A DNA stretch of 64,000 bases from Acidobacteriota bacterium (GTDB lineage Bacteria > Acidobacteriota > Vicinamibacteria > Vicinamibacterales > CAVVIG01): the NCBI GenBank assembly GCA_020850715.1, contig JADZED010000020.1, positions 1 through 64,000 of the forward strand, read 5' to 3'. Below are positions 36,217-45,173 of this stretch, piece after piece. How positions within the stretch are numbered: position 1 is the first letter of the stretch; every line of letters begins with the position of its first letter. The notes below the pieces were generated by a model. The model made no database searches. It saw only the letters and a list, made by a program, of their open reading frames with translations, and was not told the origin of the DNA. The position numbers and the translations under genes are program-made.

Positions 36217-37950
36217 TCACTGGCGCAGGCAGCCGACGCGCCGTCGCGCGGCCACGATGTGATCGAATTCCACGAACGACGGCGCATGGGGATCGCCGAT
36301 CGATACGACGGCCAGTTGCAGCCACGTGAGCGCCAGCGCCGGATCCACGCGCCAGCGGAATCCGGGAAACGGGTCGCCGGCCGGCTCGGGACGAAACGCG
36401 GCGCCCATCCACGAACCGTTCGGGAAGCCCGGGCCGAAATGGCCGATCTGCGCGTCGTTCACCCAGATCGCATGCTCGCCATTCAGCGCTCCGGCATCGT
36501 TCAGCACCACCATCTGCTCGACACACGTCCAGGCCCAGGGAACCGCCGGCACGTCCGCTTCCGCCTGCAGGCGATTGATCGAGGAGGCGCCGTTGTCCGA
36601 GGCGTGCATGTCGGTCCAGGCGTCCTCGAGCTCGAACCGATCCGCGGGCCCCGCGCCGGCGCCGGCACTGAAGCGGTCGGTGCCGTTCGGCCACCCCCCG
36701 GACAGTACGGGCGTCGACTGCGGCGGGTTGTCGCCGCCCATGGTGATATCGGCGCGGTACGACGAGCCGACGTACTTGACGTAGTAACGCACGTACAGGC
36801 GATCGTCGATCGGCGCCGGCAGCCTTGCGAACAGGTGTCCGCCGCCGAAGAACAGCAGCGCCTGGCTGCCGGCGCCACCGGGCGGTCCGTCGCGCGCCAG
36901 GATCATCGATTTCAGTCCGGCCGCGTCGGACCAGCGGCCGAGCATGGCGCCGACCGTCGGCGCTTCGAAGCTCTCGGCGAACACGACGTCGGGATCGTGC
37001 TCGATGCCGGCATCGCCAGGATAGAAGCCCGCGAGCGCCCCGTCACCGTCCGGCGAGGGCACGCCCGTTGAATCGATCGGACCGGGCCATCGATCGGTGC
37101 GGATCTGGACGCCGGAGAAGTACCAAGCCTGGCCGGTGTCGCGGGCGCCCTCCTGGCCGTTGTTGCCGAGGGCGAAGTCGTTGGCCCACTCGGGTTCGAC
37201 ACAGAAGGTCTGGCCGGCGGCGTAGTAGGAGGCGAGCGTCCAGTCGCTGCGGCCGTTCCAGGTCGCTGATCGGTAGTCGGATTGACGGAAGTCGTCGTCG
37301 GCGAGCATGAGACGTCCGCGGCTGTCGTAAACGCGCGGGTGCACGCGAACGTGCGTAGGGTCGACGTACTCGACGAAGTACTCGAAACGGTACCAGCGGC
37401 CGTTTGCAAGTTGGAGATCGGGGCCCCAATGGCCGATCGGATACACGTACCCGCAGCCATAGAAGCTCGCCTCGAAGGTCCACCCGGAGCGCCCGCCGCG
37501 CTTCCGCATGAAGGTGAGATTCGGGTACTGGTAGGCATCGACCGTCACGACATGGTCGCCCGCGCTCGACGTGTCGTCGTTCCTCATGTAGAAGCGCACG
37601 TAGTAGCTCTGCGACAGCGGCACGACGTCGTCGACCTGGAGCATCGCCGCAAGGTGCGGGCCGCGCTGCTCGACGCGCAGCGCGTGATGGCCGTTCACGC
37701 CGTCGTCGACGACGGAGAGGAGCTGCGCGCCGGTGCCGTGATTGAACTCGTCGTACTCCGGCCATCGGCCGGCGTCGGTGACCGCCTCGCGGGACGTCCC
37801 TGCGGCCGCGTCCCATGTGCTCTCGAACGCCACGCCCCGCGCCTGCCCGGTCCGGAGCACAGACGACCATGGCCGCGCCGCGACGAACGCGCCGCAGGCC
37901 ATCACCACCATCGCCATCGTCGGCCATCGCATACCGCCATTGCCTAGCAA
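36217..37950 (-). CDS. Secreted double jelly-roll protein, paralogous domain to the protein at 4550-6376
   Basis: A 577-aa exported protein. After a signal sequence (about 1-30) comes a domain (about 40-292) that aligns almost without gaps with residues 354-608 of the protein at 4550-6376, including YYVRFYMRNDDTSSAGDH, YGCGYVYPIGHWGP and RTDRWPGPI. A second, different beta-rich domain (about 310-577) contains HLFARLPAPIDDRLYVRYYV and resembles lectin or polysaccharide-lyase-like jelly rolls. No catalytic residue assigned. I take TTG 37950 as start because GGAAGG lies 4 bp upstream; ATG 37932 is the alternative. Position just beyond the EPS operon suggests the polymer is its ligand. Confidence 0.87.
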   Translation of the reverse strand: MLGNGGMRWPTMAMVVMACGAFVAARPWSSVLRTGQARGVAFESTWDAAAGTSREAVTDAGRWPEYDEFNHGTGAQLLSVVDDGVNGHHALRVEQRGPHLAAMLQVDDVVPLSQSYYVRFYMRNDDTSSAGDHVVTVDAYQYPNLTFMRKRGGRSGWTFEASFYGCGYVYPIGHWGPDLQLANGRWYRFEYFVEYVDPTHVRVHPRVYDSRGRLMLADDDFRQSDYRSATWNGRSDWTLASYYAAGQTFCVEPEWANDFALGNNGQEGARDTGQAWYFSGVQIRTDRWPGPIDSTGVPSPDGDGALAGFYPGDAGIEHDPDVVFAESFEAPTVGAMLGRWSDAAGLKSMILARDGPPGGAGSQALLFFGGGHLFARLPAPIDDRLYVRYYVKYVGSSYRADITMGGDNPPQSTPVLSGGWPNGTDRFSAGAGAGPADRFELEDAWTDMHASDNGASSINRLQAEADVPAVPWAWTCVEQMVVLNDAGALNGEHAIWVNDAQIGHFGPGFPNGSWMGAAFRPEPAGDPFPGFRWRVDPALALTWLQLAVVSIGDPHAPSFVEFDHIVAARRRVGCLRQ

Positions 37951-37970
37951 TCTTCCTTCCGTCTGACCCC

Positions 37971-38753
37971 GTGGACGCCGCTTCTGCCCGAACGCCCGCC
38001 GTGCGCGGCCTCAATGGACGGGTGTGCCCCCGCTGCGGCAGCCGCCGCGCGTGGCGCCTGCAGGATGGCAGGCGCCGGTGTGCGCGGTGCCGCTTCGATT
38101 GGTATCCCGGACGTCTGCCGCTGCAGTTGAACACGACGCAGTGGCGCGCCGTTCTGTACTGGTTCGTCCGCGGCATGACGAGCGCCCAGATCGCCCATGA
38201 GACCGGGCTCGAACGCAAGCGGGTGCTCCGTGCGCTCACGAGCGTCCGGGAGGCGATCGCCGGACGACACGCGCCCACCCTCGCCGTACGGTCGACCGTC
38301 CCCGCGCCCGCGCCCATCATCGGGTTGTCGCTCATCGACGGCGCCGCGTTTGCCGCGGTGCTCGCGCCGGAGGAGGCCGAAGGCTTCCTGGCGGCGATCG
38401 GCGGCGACGGGAGACGGCAACCGCGGCTCGTCGCCTGGACCGGCGCGTTGCCCTACGCGGCCGTCGTCTATCGCGGGCGGTTCTACCGGCTGGCCGCAGT
38501 CGCGGAAGAGGCACAACCGCGATTCGGTCCGCTCGAGGCGTTCTGGGCCTACCTCCGGTATCGGCTTCGATCGCGCCGGGGGATCAGGCGCGAGCGTCTG
38601 GGCCTCTACCTGGCGGAGTACGCCTGGCGCTACAACCGTCGCGCCGTGCCCTATCCGGAGCAGCTGCGCGAGCTGTTCGCCCGGCTGCGGCGTCTCCAGT
38701 CCGAACATCGGCGATCGTCACGGCGCGCCAGGAACGCTAACGCACCGCCGTGA
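37971..38753 (+). CDS. ISXO2/IS1595-like transposase-derived protein, apparently degenerate
   Basis: A 260-aa protein. The N-terminus carries a zinc ribbon CPRCGSRRAWRLQDGRRRCARC, as in IS1595-family transposases, followed by a helix-turn-helix-like region (MTSAQIAHETGLERKRVLRAL). The C-terminal end AFWAYLRYRLRSRRG---LYLAEYAWRYNRR matches the ISXO2-like core end. In the middle the usual acidic DETYIGG segment is replaced by LIDGAAFAAVL and the stretch up to the last catalytic residue is short, so the DDE-type triad looks lost. No terminal inverted repeats seen. GTG 37971 lies 21 bp from the divergent secreted-protein gene. It may be a decayed insertion sequence or a domesticated DNA-binding protein. 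Confidence 0.7.
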   Translation: MDAASARTPAVRGLNGRVCPRCGSRRAWRLQDGRRRCARCRFDWYPGRLPLQLNTTQWRAVLYWFVRGMTSAQIAHETGLERKRVLRALTSVREAIAGRHAPTLAVRSTVPAPAPIIGLSLIDGAAFAAVLAPEEAEGFLAAIGGDGRRQPRLVAWTGALPYAAVVYRGRFYRLAAVAEEAQPRFGPLEAFWAYLRYRLRSRRGIRRERLGLYLAEYAWRYNRRAVPYPEQLRELFARLRRLQSEHRRSSRRARNANAPP

Positions 38754-39390
38754 CGCGCAGCCCGCGGGCGCGACAGCCTGGCGAGAGAAGCACACGAACG
38801 GCGCCGAACCAGCGGATGGCACCGATGACGCCGGCGTGCACCGCGCCGACGCGCGTGAACGATCGCAGCGAACGGAAGTTATCGGCATCGACGCAGGCCA
38901 TCAGGCCGCGGTACGAGCGCCGCGCCGCATCGTCGACGATCAGCGCCGTGAGCATGCCGTGCAGCCGCGCGCCCCGGTGCGCCGGCAGCGTGAACGCCTT
39001 GTACGTGTACATCCAGGCTGGCGGGACGCTGACGACGAGCGATTCGTCCAGGGGCGTCGGAAGTGCGGAGCACCAGGCATAACTGGCCAGCGACCCGCCG
39101 TGCAGCACGGCGAAACAACGATCGCCGCGCGCGCACGCCTCTTCGACGAAGGAAGACGGGAGGTCGGCCGCCGGATCCATCGCATGCCGCATCGCCTCCG
39201 AGAGATCGAGGGCGGTCGGGGTGTACGCGCGATCGATTGGGGCGGTCCTCGGCACGCGCTCAGGCGTGACAGCAAGCGCCTCGATCATCCGGATCGCGGC
39301 GCACCGGTTCATGGCTCCGATGAGGACATCGAGGCCTGTCCGCCTGATGCCGGCTCGGGCGTATTCAAACCGCAGCTCGTGCGCGTTCAC
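38737..39390 (-). CDS. GNAT-like acetyltransferase, putative
   Basis: A 217-aa protein with features of a GNAT fold: a substrate-side N-domain (GLDVLIGAMNRCAAIRMIEA), a beta strand AVLHGGSLASYAWCS, then YTYKAFTLPAHRGARLHGML, where R/G-rich RGARLHG is at the acetyl-CoA loop, and CVDADNFRSLRSFTRVGA near the end. I took GTG 39390 as start because the conserved part begins just after it; the frame is open to GTG 39516. The gene ends 17 bp inside the convergent transposase-like gene. Substrate unknown. Confidence 0.72.
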   Translation of the reverse strand: MNAHELRFEYARAGIRRTGLDVLIGAMNRCAAIRMIEALAVTPERVPRTAPIDRAYTPTALDLSEAMRHAMDPAADLPSSFVEEACARGDRCFAVLHGGSLASYAWCSALPTPLDESLVVSVPPAWMYTYKAFTLPAHRGARLHGMLTALIVDDAARRSYRGLMACVDADNFRSLRSFTRVGAVHAGVIGAIRWFGAVRVLLSPGCRARGLRVTAVR

Positions 39391-39808
39391 ACGCGGCGCA
39401 GGGGCAAAGCGCGGGCCAGCTCCCCGGGCCGGCGCGTGCGGCTCTGATGCCCGTGCCGGCGAAGACAAGGCGCCGCTCTGGTGTGCGTCTCGATCCTCAA
39501 TCGACGTTCGCCGCACACGATCGATACAAGGACGCAGTCAGGATCTTCTGGAAGGCCTCCTTCGCGGCTGGCATGCGCCGGCCTCTCGCGGCGACGGCGG
39601 CGACGCACCACGTCACTCTTACATAGCCATTACGTACACCGCGCACCCGCGTGCCGGGCACCCCGGCCGCGCGCGATTCCCGGCGCGCGCGTCCCTTGCG
39701 ATCCTCGGCAGACGCAGCGACGTCGGGGAACATCGCTTGCAGGGTTGGAGCGGCAAGCCGCGCAGTCTGCGGCGGACATCGGTGGCAAGCCATGAAGCTG
39801 GAGGAACA
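39391..39808. other. 418-bp intergenic region
   Basis: No supported gene. It separates the minus-strand GNAT gene from the plus-strand secreted protein and should hold the promoter of the latter. GTCACTCTTACAT at 39612-39624 repeats, with one mismatch, the element at 6964-6976. Other frames are Arg-rich shadows. Confidence 0.4.
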
Positions 39809-39811
39809 ATG

Positions 39812-40369
39812 ATGCGGAACGTATGGTTCAGTCTCGCGGCCGTGATGATGGCGACCGGCCTGGCTGCGGCGCAGTCGACCGCGCCGCAGGCCGGCACCTC
39901 GCAAACGCCTTCGGCGCGCAGCCAGCCGGCCCAGACCATTACGGTCACCGGCTGTCTCAAACCGGCCGAACCGGCCAGCGGTACGACCGGCACGAGCGGC
40001 ACGACCGGTACGGCGTCCCCGAGCGCCAATGGTTTCATCCTGACCGACGCAACCATGGGCTCGGGCTCGTCGTCGAGCGCGGGCACGACTGGCAGGAGCG
40101 GCACCAGCGCGACGGGCACCAGCGGCACGTCTCCCAGCCCGTCTGCCAGCAACGGCAAGACCTACAAGCTCGAGGGCACTGCATCAGAGCTCCGCGAACA
40201 CGTCAACCACGAGGTGCAGATCACCGGACGTCTCGAAGCGAACGCCTCGGGCACATCCGGCACCTCGGGCGTGAACGCGCCGGCGAGCCGCTCCAGCTCG
40301 TCGAGCAATCAACAGACCCTGCAGGTGGAGTCGGTCAAGATGATCGCCATGACCTGCTCGTCGAAGTAG
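39812..40369 (+). CDS. Secreted Ser/Thr/Gly-rich protein with split OB-like domain
   Basis: A 185-aa exported protein: signal peptide (MRNVWFSLAAVMMATGLAAA), then TITVTGCLKPAEP, a Gly-Thr-Ser repeat (GTTGTSGTTGT), GFILTDATMG, another Ser/Gly/Thr-rich stretch, and KTYKLEGTASELREHVNHEVQITGRLE, ending with QVESVKMIAMTC. The VTGCL / LTDA / YKLEG / HEVQITG pattern is a small beta-barrel known from acidobacterial secreted proteins of unknown function; the low-complexity insert splits it. Two Cys (in GCL and MTC) may form a disulfide. GGAGG lies 7 bp before ATG 39812 (ATG 39809 also possible). Confidence 0.82.
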   Translation: MRNVWFSLAAVMMATGLAAAQSTAPQAGTSQTPSARSQPAQTITVTGCLKPAEPASGTTGTSGTTGTASPSANGFILTDATMGSGSSSSAGTTGRSGTSATGTSGTSPSPSASNGKTYKLEGTASELREHVNHEVQITGRLEANASGTSGTSGVNAPASRSSSSSNQQTLQVESVKMIAMTCSSK

Positions 40370-40380
40370 ATCCGCACCGG

Positions 40381-40407
40381 AACTGGCGCGGCAGCGCCGC
40401 GCCAGTT
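40381..40407. terminator. Perfect hairpin between convergent genes
   Basis: A 12-bp perfect inverted repeat AACTGGCGCGGC / GCCGCGCCAGTT with a 3-nt loop, 11 bp after the stop of the secreted protein and 97 bp before the stop of the CbiX gene. There is no T-tract, so it may act as a transcript-stabilising or bidirectional terminator. Confidence 0.65.
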
Positions 40408-40504
40408 CATCCCTCGCGATCCTCTTCTGCGTCCATGTCCTCGCTTGCGTCCCCGATTCAGAATACGAGGCCTCATCGGCGGGCGTGCCGCCGCTCGCAG
40501 ACAG

Positions 40505-41425
40505 TCAGCGTGAGTCAGCCATCGCGAGGACCCAGGTCGCCAGCCGATCGTCCGGCATCAGCGCGGCGTCGGCCATCGTGTAGCTGAGGCCGTCGAGCCG
40601 CTCCCGCAGGCCGCGCTCGATTCCGCCGAAAGACAGCAGCAGCGGCGCAATCAGCACGCGGCGTCCGGCCTCCACTTCACGCTGCACGGCCTCGCGCAGC
40701 CGGGCGGTTGCGGCATCTCGAACCGGCGTGGGGGCATCGTCTCGAACCGTGAGGTACTCCAGCGACGCGAATGGCTCCGCGTGCCTGATCCGCCCGGCGA
40801 GCGACGCCATGTCGGCCAGCCATCGGCGATTGTCGTCTTCTTCGTTCGGGCCGTGGGCGACGATGATCAGCGCCTCCTTCGCCGGGTCGCGGCTGATCGC
40901 GCGGGCGCGGCTCGCGAGGATCTCGGCGACGATCGGATGATCGTTGAGCGCTGGCGTCAGGCGTATCGGCACCGGCGATGCCACCGGCGTCGTGCCGTCG
41001 GCCATCCCCGAGTGCTGCTCGTGCCCGTTCATGGCCGTCTCCGAAGTGCCGCCTGCCGGCGCGTGATTCATCTTCGCGAAGCCGGCGAGCGCCGCCGGCG
41101 CGTCGGCGCGCAATCCGAGCAGATACTCGGTGGAGGTGATGACGCTGCTCCAGGAAGAGACGAACAGGGGCACCGCGACGATCTCGGTCACGCCGCGCGC
41201 GACGAGACGGTCGACCGCGTTCTGGATGCTCGCGCGCGTCGCCATGCCGAAGGCCGTTTCGGTCGGACGGATGGCATTCACCTGCTCGGCCAGCTCTGTC
41301 ACGCGGCCGTTCCATTCCGCGCTGCCGCCATGCGCCAGCAGGAGGACGCCGGGACCGGCCGAAGAGGTCCGCGCGGCCAGCAGGACGAGGCACACGAGCG
41401 GGATTACCTGTCGAGTCTTCAACAT
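40505..41425 (-). CDS. Exported CbiX/SirB-like chelatase-fold protein with His-rich insert
   Basis: A 306-aa protein with two CbiX-type chelatase halves. Unlike cytoplasmic CbiX it begins with a signal peptide (about 1-23, VCLVLLAARTSSA). Half one: VLLLAHGGSAEWNGRV with the metal/tetrapyrrole histidine. Half two: ALIIVAHGPNEEDDNRRW and VLIAPLLLSFGGIERGL. Between them (about 135-165) is a Met/His-rich insert with NHAPAGG and NGHEQHSGM that could bind metal. AGGAG 8 bp upstream supports ATG 41425. It follows the TonB receptor gene by 29 bp, so both are probably one operon for uptake or handling of a metal or tetrapyrrole. Confidence 0.88.
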   Translation of the reverse strand: MLKTRQVIPLVCLVLLAARTSSAGPGVLLLAHGGSAEWNGRVTELAEQVNAIRPTETAFGMATRASIQNAVDRLVARGVTEIVAVPLFVSSWSSVITSTEYLLGLRADAPAALAGFAKMNHAPAGGTSETAMNGHEQHSGMADGTTPVASPVPIRLTPALNDHPIVAEILASRARAISRDPAKEALIIVAHGPNEEDDNRRWLADMASLAGRIRHAEPFASLEYLTVRDDAPTPVRDAATARLREAVQREVEAGRRVLIAPLLLSFGGIERGLRERLDGLSYTMADAALMPDDRLATWVLAMADSR

Positions 41426-41454
41426 GCGTCTGCTCCTGTAGGAGAAGGGATCTG

Positions 41455-43794
41455 TCATTTCGCGGAGAAGGACCATCGGACTCCGACGCGCGCGGCTCGA
41501 CCCGCATCCGGTCGATAGATGGCCGCCGGCGCGCCTGACGGCAGCAGCACGCCGGTGTTCGGGTCCTGGCTGTCGGTCAGGTTGTCGAGGCTGACGAAGG
41601 CCGCGAGGCCGCCGCCGAGCCGTTGCAGGACGACCGCGTCCCACAGCGCGAATCTCGGGGCGATCGTGTCGAGCACTCCGCCGCCGGGCAGCCCTGCCCG
41701 AGCGGCGATCCACGAGCTGAAGAACGTACCGCGTACGCTGGCGCGCAGTCCGGTTCGCGCCGGCTGCCACGCCAGACGCAGGCTCCCGTGATGGCGGTGG
41801 CGGCCGGTCAGGTCGCGATCGCTGCCGGCGTCGCGAGCCGACAGGAACGTGTAGGCGCCGCCAACCGAGACCGTTTCCGTCAGCGCCGCCTCGGCATCGA
41901 GCTCGAGACCCTCGGTCACGATATCCGCAATGTTGCGATAGGTCAGCAGGAGACGCCCGAGGACCGGGCGGAAGGACGGGTCGAGCCCCTCGCGTGCGAG
42001 CAGCGCAGACAATTGGTCCGGCGTCGCGACAAAGCCCAGGTTGATGGACTCGATGAGGTCCTGGACGTCGTTGCGAAAGACATTCACGCCGACTCTGGCG
42101 CGGCGGCGTGGGAACGTGTATTCGCCGCCAAACTGCCAGGAATCGGCGAGCTCCGGCCTCAGGGCGGGGCTGCCGACGACCTGGTACATGTTCGACGGGC
42201 TCAGGAACCGGTAGTAGAGCTGGCCGAGGTCGGGTGCACGAAAACCGCGTCCGTACGAAGCGCGCGCCCGCAGGCTGTCGGTCAGGCGATACGTCGCTCC
42301 CGCTTTGGGCGAGACCGCCGTCTCGAACGGCGAACGATGATCGACGCGCAGCCCCAGCGTTGTCGTCAATCGACTCGTGGCGCTCCAGCGGTGCTGCGCC
42401 CACGCGACCGCCGTGTCGGCCTCGTCCCCGCCGGCCTCGTCGCGAAGGCGGTTGGTCCCTTCGTAATGATCGCGCGACCACTCCAGACCGGCCTGCACCA
42501 CCTGCCGCGATCCGATGGTGCGCTGCAGCGATACGTCGGTCTTGACAATCCGCTGGTCGAGCGCGCCCGGCGCCAGCGGTGTCGAGCGGGGCGGCGCCAG
42601 GCGGCCAGCAGCCTCTTCGGCGTAGGTCGAGAGATATCCACGGGCCTCGATCGTCGTGCTCGTGCCCGCCAGCCAGCTGGCCGCCACGTTCAGGCTCAAC
42701 GCCCGTTCGCGCACATCGTCTTCCTGGGGACCGAGCTCGCCGTTCGATCGTCCGGTCGTCCGGTTGCGATAGCCGGTGAGAAACCCGCCCAGCGAGAACG
42801 ACGGCGTGACGTGGTACCGCGCTTTGGCCAGCGCGTCGTAACGGAGATACGGGGCCCCGGTGGTATCGAACGTGCCTGGCGTCAGATCGAAGCCGCCGTG
42901 CTCGTGCCGCTCTACGCTGAAGATGCCGAACGTGCGATCCCGCTTGAATCCGCTGTCGAACGCCGCGTCCATCGCACCGAAGCTGCCGCGGGAGGCCGAG
43001 GCGTTGACGTCGAAGGGCGATCCCGGCTCGCGTGTAATCAGGTTGATGACGCCGCCCAGCGCATCCGACCCGTAGAGCGCGGACGCCGCCCCTTTGACCA
43101 CCTCCACCCGCTCGAGCCGCGCGGTCGACTGGCGATCGAGGTTGATGATTCCGCCGCGCTTGATGCCGCGCGCGCCGGCAATCGGCTGTCCGTCGAGCAA
43201 CACGAGCACCTGACGCGAGTCGATCCCCTGGACTTGTTCGCCGGCGGATCCTGCGGTTTCCGAGCCCTGCCTGGTCACCACTCCCGGCAGTTCGCGCAGG
43301 ATCTCGCCGACGGTTTCCAATCCGCCCGTCTCGTCGATTCGATTGCGCGTGACGACGTCCACGCGGGTGTTCAGGGCCTCCCGCAGCTCCTCCTGCCGCG
43401 AGGCGGACACCACGGTTACCTGCTCGACGATCGGCGCCGGCGAGAGCGTGACCGTGAGCGGAGTCGCCCTCGGAATCTCGAGGTGTCGCTCGGCTGATGC
43501 AAATCCCGGGGCGGAGATGGTGACGACGACCGCGCCGGTTGAGAGCCCGCGAACGGCAAACGAACCGTCGGCTCCGCCGCCTGTGACCGACTCGAGGCCG
43601 GATTGCTCGTGACGGACGACAATGGTCGGGCGCGGGATCGCGGCGCCCGAAGCATCGTGCACCGAGCCGGCGAGCGCGGCGCCGGCGACAGGAAGGGCCG
43701 TCGACTGCGCTCGGGCGCGGGCGGCGCCGGCGAGGCACAGGGCAATGGCAAGGAAGGCACCCGCCAGAGCGGATGCGGGCACAGGTCGCTTCAT
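41455..43794 (-). CDS. TonB-dependent outer-membrane receptor (BtuB/CirA-like, with CarboxypepD_reg-like N-domain)
   Basis: A 779-aa receptor. Signal peptide to about residue 30 (ARARAQ), a carboxypeptidase regulatory-like domain (about 40-115, LAGSVHDASGAAIPRPTI), a plug domain (about 135-240: VTVVSASRQEELREAL, VGEILRELPGVV, IDSRQVLVLLDGQPIAG and the ALYGSDALGGVINLI end) and a 22-strand barrel reaching GVRWSFSAK. GGGAGGT lies 4 bp before ATG 43794. The plug and length match vitamin B12, colicin or metal-chelate receptors. With the exported chelatase-like protein downstream, the likely cargo is a cobalt/iron chelate or corrinoid (inference). No cobalamin riboswitch found upstream. Confidence 0.94.
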   Translation of the reverse strand: MKRPVPASALAGAFLAIALCLAGAARARAQSTALPVAGAALAGSVHDASGAAIPRPTIVVRHEQSGLESVTGGGADGSFAVRGLSTGAVVVTISAPGFASAERHLEIPRATPLTVTLSPAPIVEQVTVVSASRQEELREALNTRVDVVTRNRIDETGGLETVGEILRELPGVVTRQGSETAGSAGEQVQGIDSRQVLVLLDGQPIAGARGIKRGGIINLDRQSTARLERVEVVKGAASALYGSDALGGVINLITREPGSPFDVNASASRGSFGAMDAAFDSGFKRDRTFGIFSVERHEHGGFDLTPGTFDTTGAPYLRYDALAKARYHVTPSFSLGGFLTGYRNRTTGRSNGELGPQEDDVRERALSLNVAASWLAGTSTTIEARGYLSTYAEEAAGRLAPPRSTPLAPGALDQRIVKTDVSLQRTIGSRQVVQAGLEWSRDHYEGTNRLRDEAGGDEADTAVAWAQHRWSATSRLTTTLGLRVDHRSPFETAVSPKAGATYRLTDSLRARASYGRGFRAPDLGQLYYRFLSPSNMYQVVGSPALRPELADSWQFGGEYTFPRRRARVGVNVFRNDVQDLIESINLGFVATPDQLSALLAREGLDPSFRPVLGRLLLTYRNIADIVTEGLELDAEAALTETVSVGGAYTFLSARDAGSDRDLTGRHRHHGSLRLAWQPARTGLRASVRGTFFSSWIAARAGLPGGGVLDTIAPRFALWDAVVLQRLGGGLAAFVSLDNLTDSQDPNTGVLLPSGAPAAIYRPDAGRAARVGVRWSFSAK

Positions 43795-44124
43795 GACTAC
43801 CTCCCGCGGATGCCATGAAGCCGGCCGTATAATGCGAGGGTCGGGCGCTTCATGCGCAAGCGTGAATATGGTTCCTCTCAGGGGATCAGGCGTTCGACAC
43901 CGCCCGCTGGGTGTTGACCGCACTCAGCGGGCAGCTTTTCTGTTGTCAGGTCGTCTCCGGCCGCTCGATGGCCGGCGCGCTCGGTCGACCTCCTTCCTTT
44001 GTTTTGATATCGAGTCTCACTTTCAACTCGTTGAGGATATATCCGACCGTATTGGTCGGTCAAGGCGAAAGCCCGCCGAATGACCGCCGAACGTGCCGGC
44101 GGAACGCTGATCCACAATGACCGC
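43795..44124. promoter_or_regulatory. 330-bp divergent intergenic region with palindrome
   Basis: Between the TonB receptor (minus) and the aldo/keto reductase (plus). It is more AT-rich than its surroundings around 43990-44050. It holds the palindrome at 44043-44059, and no B12-box or other riboswitch element that I can recognise. TATAAT at 43828-43833 on the plus strand lacks a -35 partner. Confidence 0.4.
44043..44059. promoter_or_regulatory. Palindrome resembling a TetR-family operator
   Basis: CCGACC-GTATT-GGTCGG, a perfect 6-bp inverted repeat with a 5-nt spacer, embedded in TATAT-CCGACC...GGTCGGTCAA, 65 bp before the reductase ATG 44125. The half-site ACCGACC and flanking TTGACCG (minus strand) recur in the operator-like site at 60301-60327 beside the TetR gene. 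Confidence 0.5.
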
Positions 44125-45117
<993 letters not shown>

Positions 45118-45173
45118 AGCGACGGCGCCTCGGGCAGCCTCAGACGGATCAGGGGGGCGGGCGCCGCCTGCTG

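Noticed and set aside
43795-44124. Cobalamin riboswitch before the TonB receptor
   Set aside because: No B12-box (GCCACTG-like) or long structured leader is visible on the minus strand; only the palindrome near the reductase remains.
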